From the NCBI GenBank assembly GCA_944385105.1, contig CALWVR010000031.1, forward strand, positions 1 through 64,000: DNA of 64,000 bases, read 5' to 3'. A program made the translations under genes and the position numbers. Origin of the DNA: an uncultured Clostridia bacterium. GTDB taxonomy: Bacteria > Bacillota > Clostridia > Oscillospirales > Acutalibacteraceae. Below, one piece after another: positions 61,387 to 64,000 of the stretch (position 1 is its first letter; every line of letters starts with the position of its first letter). The notes beneath the pieces were generated by a model. The model saw only the letters and a program-made list of their open reading frames with translations. It was not told where the DNA came from and did no database searches.

Positions 61387-62355
61387 TTAAATTCCTAAAG
61401 TAACTTGGTTTTTAGTAACCTTATCATTACCTGAATAATCCATTCCAAGACCATCAAGAAGTTCCTTTGCAGCATTATATCCCATTTTTTTCTGCCTATT
61501 GTTCATAGCTGCAACTTCTATTATAATAGCCAAATTTCTTCCAGGTTTCACAGGTATAGTAACTATTGGAATATCCACTCCAAGTATGTCCATATATTCA
61601 TTTTCCATGCCCATTCTATCGTAGATTTTTTTGCTATCCCATATTTCAAGATTTACTATCATATCGATATCTTGCGTTACCTTAACTGCACCCATTCCAA
61701 ATATCCTTCGTGCATTTATAATGCCTATGCCTCTTAGTTCTATAAAATGACGAATATTTTTAGGAGCAGAACCCACAAGATTTTTATCACTTATTTTTCT
61801 TATTTGAACAGAATCATCTGCAATAAGTCTATGGCCCCTTTTTATTAATTCAATAGCAGTCTCACTTTTTCCAACCCCACTATCCCCTTTAATAAAGACC
61901 CCTTGACCATAAATTTCCATCAATACTCCATGCCTAGTAATTCTGGGGGCTAATTGTACATCAAGATACGCCACTATACTTGCAACAAAGTTAGATGTTG
62001 ATTGAGGGGTTCGCAAAATAGGTATATTATTTTTCTTTGCTGCCTTTAGTATTTCAACATAAGGATCTATATTTTTAGTTATTATTACAGCAGGAGGATT
62101 CAATAAGAATATCTTATTTAGTATATCTAATCTTTCCTCCTCTGTGAATCTTGAAAGGTATGATATTTCTGTGTCTCCCATAATTACAATTCTGTTATTT
62201 TCAAAATAATCCAAAAAACCTGTAAGTTCAAGGCCTAACCTACTTATGTTTTTAGATGATATTAAAATCTTACTTGGATCATCAGGCATAAATGTAATAT
62301 TTAAAGATAGTTCCCTTATTATATTAGCCAACGACACTGTAAATTTATCTGCCAT
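61387..62355 (-). CDS. hprK: HPr kinase/phosphorylase
   Basis: About 322 residues from ATG 62353-62355 (MADKFTVSLANIIRELS). N-terminal domain 1-130, then the kinase: GVFIKGDSGVGKSETAIELI (Walker A about 158), GHRLIADDSVQIRK, and the family signature LEIRGIGII-like ELRGIGIINARRIFGMGAV. The end is NNRQKKMGYNAA-KELLDGL. It phosphorylates HPr on Ser46 for carbon catabolite control. It is the first gene of its operon; a weak GGACTG precedes the start. Confidence 0.95.
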   Translation of the reverse strand: MADKFTVSLANIIRELSLNITFMPDDPSKILISSKNISRLGLELTGFLDYFENNRIVIMGDTEISYLSRFTEEERLDILNKIFLLNPPAVIITKNIDPYVEILKAAKKNNIPILRTPQSTSNFVASIVAYLDVQLAPRITRHGVLMEIYGQGVFIKGDSGVGKSETAIELIKRGHRLIADDSVQIRKISDKNLVGSAPKNIRHFIELRGIGIINARRIFGMGAVKVTQDIDMIVNLEIWDSKKIYDRMGMENEYMDILGVDIPIVTIPVKPGRNLAIIIEVAAMNNRQKKMGYNAAKELLDGLGMDYSGNDKVTKNQVTLGI

Positions 62356-62513
62356 AATAATCAGTCCAATCAAATTATATTTTTAATATGTTAATGTTCA
62401 TTATACAATAGCACGAACACTTTTTCAAGGAACGGACGTACTTTTAAAAGCAAAAATTTGACTTTACGTTAATAAGTGTGTAATACTATTTAAGTATAAA
62501 GGAGGAATATATC

Positions 62514-63764
62514 ATGGAACTTTATGAAACAAAAAAAGAGGCTCAAAACGTTTTGCTTGTAACAGTAGATACTGGAGAATTTGATGCAGACTTGTCGCTT
62601 CAAGAATTAAAAGAACTCACAAAGACAGCAGGCGCAATAGTAAAGTCAACTGTAAAACAAAAACGTGATAAGCCAGACACTGCTACTTATGTTGGTTCGG
62701 GGATGCTTGAAAGTATAAAAGAATTCTCAAAAAATAATGATATAAATCTAATAATTTTCGATTCAGAGCTTACCCCTTCGCAGATAAGAAATATTGAGAA
62801 TTACACTAACATAAGGGTAATAGATAGGACCATGTTAATACTGGACATATTTGCATCAAATGCTAGATCTAAGGAAGGAAAGCTACAAGTTGAACTTGCA
62901 CAACTTAAATACATGCTACCAAGGCTTACTGGAAAAGGAGTACAGATGTCACGACTCGGTGGAGGAATCGGTACAAGAGGCCCTGGAGAAACTAAACTTG
63001 AAACGGATAAAAGGCACATACGAGAAAGAATAAAGAGCCTAAAAGAACAGTTATTAGATTTAGAAACAAGAAGGAAAATGCTTCGCAGTAGAAGGATTAA
63101 AGATGGTATAATTACAGTGGCAATAGTAGGATATACAAATGCTGGTAAGTCTACATTAATGAATTGCCTTACCAAGGCCGGAGTTTTGGCAGAAGACAAA
63201 TTATTTGCAACCTTAGATCCAACTTCAAGAGCTCTTAAGTTACCAAATGGTTTATCAGTAATGCTTATAGATACAGTTGGATTTATAAGCAGGCTACCAC
63301 ACAATCTAGTCAATGCATTTAAGTCAACACTTGAGGAAGCAACTTTAGCAGACTTAATTTTAAATGTTTGTGATATTTCAAGTCCAGAAGCCAAACTTCA
63401 CCTTGAGGTAACCAAAGGTATATTTTACGAATTAGGGTATAAAGATAAACCTATTATAACTGTATTTAACAAATGCGACTTAGTTAATAAATTTGACATC
63501 AAATCTTTTGATAACACTACTGTTAAAATATCTGCAAAAAATAATTATGGTATAAAAAGTCTACTAAAAGCTATTGAAGAAAACTTACCTATAAAATTAA
63601 AAAAGACAAGTTTTCTTTTCCCTTTTAATGAAATAGGAAAAATATCATTAATACGAAATAACTATGAAATATTAAAGGAAGAATACACACAAAACGGAGT
63701 TTCAATAATCGCCAGTGTAGATAATGAAACTACTAAGAAACTAGAAGAATTTATAGCAAAATAA
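62514..63764 (+). CDS. hflX: GTPase HflX
   Basis: 416 residues. N-terminal HflX domain (about 1-180; ATYVGSGMLESIKE, DSELTPSQIRNIE, RTMLILDIFASNARSKEGKLQVELAQ, GGGIGTRGPGETKLE), a coiled helix, then the GTPase: G1 GYTNAGKSTLMN, G3 DTVGFISRLPHNLVNAFKSTLEE, G4 NKCDLVNK. It binds the 50S subunit and rescues or splits stalled ribosomes. GGAGGAATAT ribosome-binding site. Convergent with the RNA at the right edge. Confidence 0.96.
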   Translation: MELYETKKEAQNVLLVTVDTGEFDADLSLQELKELTKTAGAIVKSTVKQKRDKPDTATYVGSGMLESIKEFSKNNDINLIIFDSELTPSQIRNIENYTNIRVIDRTMLILDIFASNARSKEGKLQVELAQLKYMLPRLTGKGVQMSRLGGGIGTRGPGETKLETDKRHIRERIKSLKEQLLDLETRRKMLRSRRIKDGIITVAIVGYTNAGKSTLMNCLTKAGVLAEDKLFATLDPTSRALKLPNGLSVMLIDTVGFISRLPHNLVNAFKSTLEEATLADLILNVCDISSPEAKLHLEVTKGIFYELGYKDKPIITVFNKCDLVNKFDIKSFDNTTVKISAKNNYGIKSLLKAIEENLPIKLKKTSFLFPFNEIGKISLIRNNYEILKEEYTQNGVSIIASVDNETTKKLEEFIAK

Positions 63765-63777
63765 ATTAAAAGAAAAA

Positions 63778-63810
63778 GTTCTTAATATAGAAGTAATCTA
63801 TATTAAGAAC
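63778..63810 (+). terminator. terminator after hflX
   Basis: GTTCTTAATATAGA pairs perfectly with TCTATATTAAGAAC, 14 base pairs around a short loop. Confidence 0.75.
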
Positions 63811-63825
63811 ATGATAAATAGCATA

Positions 63826-64000
63826 AAATAAAACCCACCCAACCGTAACGCGTCTATAATAACCTGCTACCAAAAAGCAGGTGGGTGCCCGCCTCATGGC
63901 TTCACGCTCCCTTCATCCGACTATTGCCGGGAGGTCTGCAATTCACCTTGAGAGCAAAGCTCCCTATAATAAGTTTGTAGGGTTATATGACGCGGTCCGC
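63826..64000 (-). ncRNA. structured stand-alone RNA, 3' part (6S RNA possible), cut by window end
   Basis: From 63830 the sequence is visibly richer in G and C than its surroundings and holds no ORF. On the minus strand ACCCACC (63880-63886) pairs with GGTGGGT (63833-63839), followed by TTTATTTT: an intrinsic terminator enclosing a CCTGC/GCAGG hairpin (63863-63881). GGTTATATGACGCG (63981-63994) pairs with CGCGTCTATAATAACC (63849-63864). Since hflX is convergent, it cannot be the leader of a downstream gene and must be a stand-alone RNA. GCGTTACGGTTGG resembles a motif in 6S RNA of Bacillus and E. coli. This assignment is a guess; the 5' part is outside. Confidence 0.5.

Noticed and set aside
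63826..64000. T-box, FMN or cobalamin riboswitch
   Set aside because: None of their conserved cores is present, and the nearest gene downstream on that strand is in the opposite orientation.

Overview
The window looks like the chromosome of a low-GC, spore-former-type anaerobic Firmicute (class Clostridia). The host part is visibly AT-rich. It carries clostridial hallmarks: an IspH-S1 fusion, a NadD-YqeK fusion, WhiA and RapZ beside HPr kinase, AI-2E and YqeG proteins, and formate-tetrahydrofolate ligase. I cannot name a species from the sequence alone.

Layout. (1) 1-6950 is a decaying siphovirus-type prophage remnant, less AT-rich than the host and lying against a tRNA-Ala(GGC) gene at 7136-7211. 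Read on the minus strand it keeps pieces of a recombination gene (DUF1071/Sak3), the major capsid protein, a head-tail connector, tail assembly chaperones, the tape measure, a DUF6711 tail protein, a minor structural protein and a tail fibre. Nearly all carry in-frame stops, frameshifts or deletions. No integrase, terminase, portal, protease or lysis gene is visible. Inside the tail genes sits a compact module with the architecture of a type I toxin-antitoxin system: a 23-codon hydrophobic ORF at 3721-3792 and a convergent antisense RNA at 3628-3735 with its own promoter and terminator. (2) 7369-10304 is a zinc uptake operon: Zur-like regulator, ZnuA, ZnuC, ZnuB. (3) 10401-15034 holds fakA, recG and folD. 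(4) 15344-34912 is a long minus-strand housekeeping block. It runs from an AUU-initiated infC with rpmI and rplT, through a SpoU methyltransferase, dprA, topA, trmFO, plsX, rnc, a radical SAM protein, smc, ftsY, the XTP pyrophosphatase, yhbY, nadD-yqeK, rpsU, yqeG, aroQ and pepQ, to an AI-2E family membrane protein. (5) 35192-36469 is a secreted papain-type peptidase on the plus strand. (6) 36503-45882 (minus) covers ispH-S1, plsC, cmk, a BaiN/HI0933 flavoprotein, a PF06541 membrane protein, upp, rpiB, tsaB, tsaE and fhs. (7) 46001-50614 is a surface and secretion segment: rodA, two DUF4474 proteins (one with a double-glycine leader, one with a Sec signal) and a cohesin-like membrane-anchored protein. 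(8) 50711-57680 is a looser accessory stretch: a 23S rRNA uracil methyltransferase, a broken GNAT gene, an MBL hydrolase, birA, bioB, a DNA alkyltransferase and a GNAT stub. (9) 57868-62355 (minus) is the hprK-PHP-murB-rapZ-whiA cluster. (10) hflX at 62514-63764 is followed by a convergent structured RNA, cut by the window end, that may be 6S RNA.

How the genes work together. The zinc operon couples sensing to uptake. The minus block is mostly information processing (translation, tRNA and rRNA modification, chromosome condensation, protein targeting) with lipid precursor steps (PlsX, PlsC). TsaB and TsaE act in tRNA t6A synthesis. BirA and BioB both serve biotin. MurB and RodA serve the cell wall. 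The most unusual signals are the toxin-antitoxin-like module in the prophage, the double-glycine-leader DUF4474 protein, and two apparent AUU start codons.
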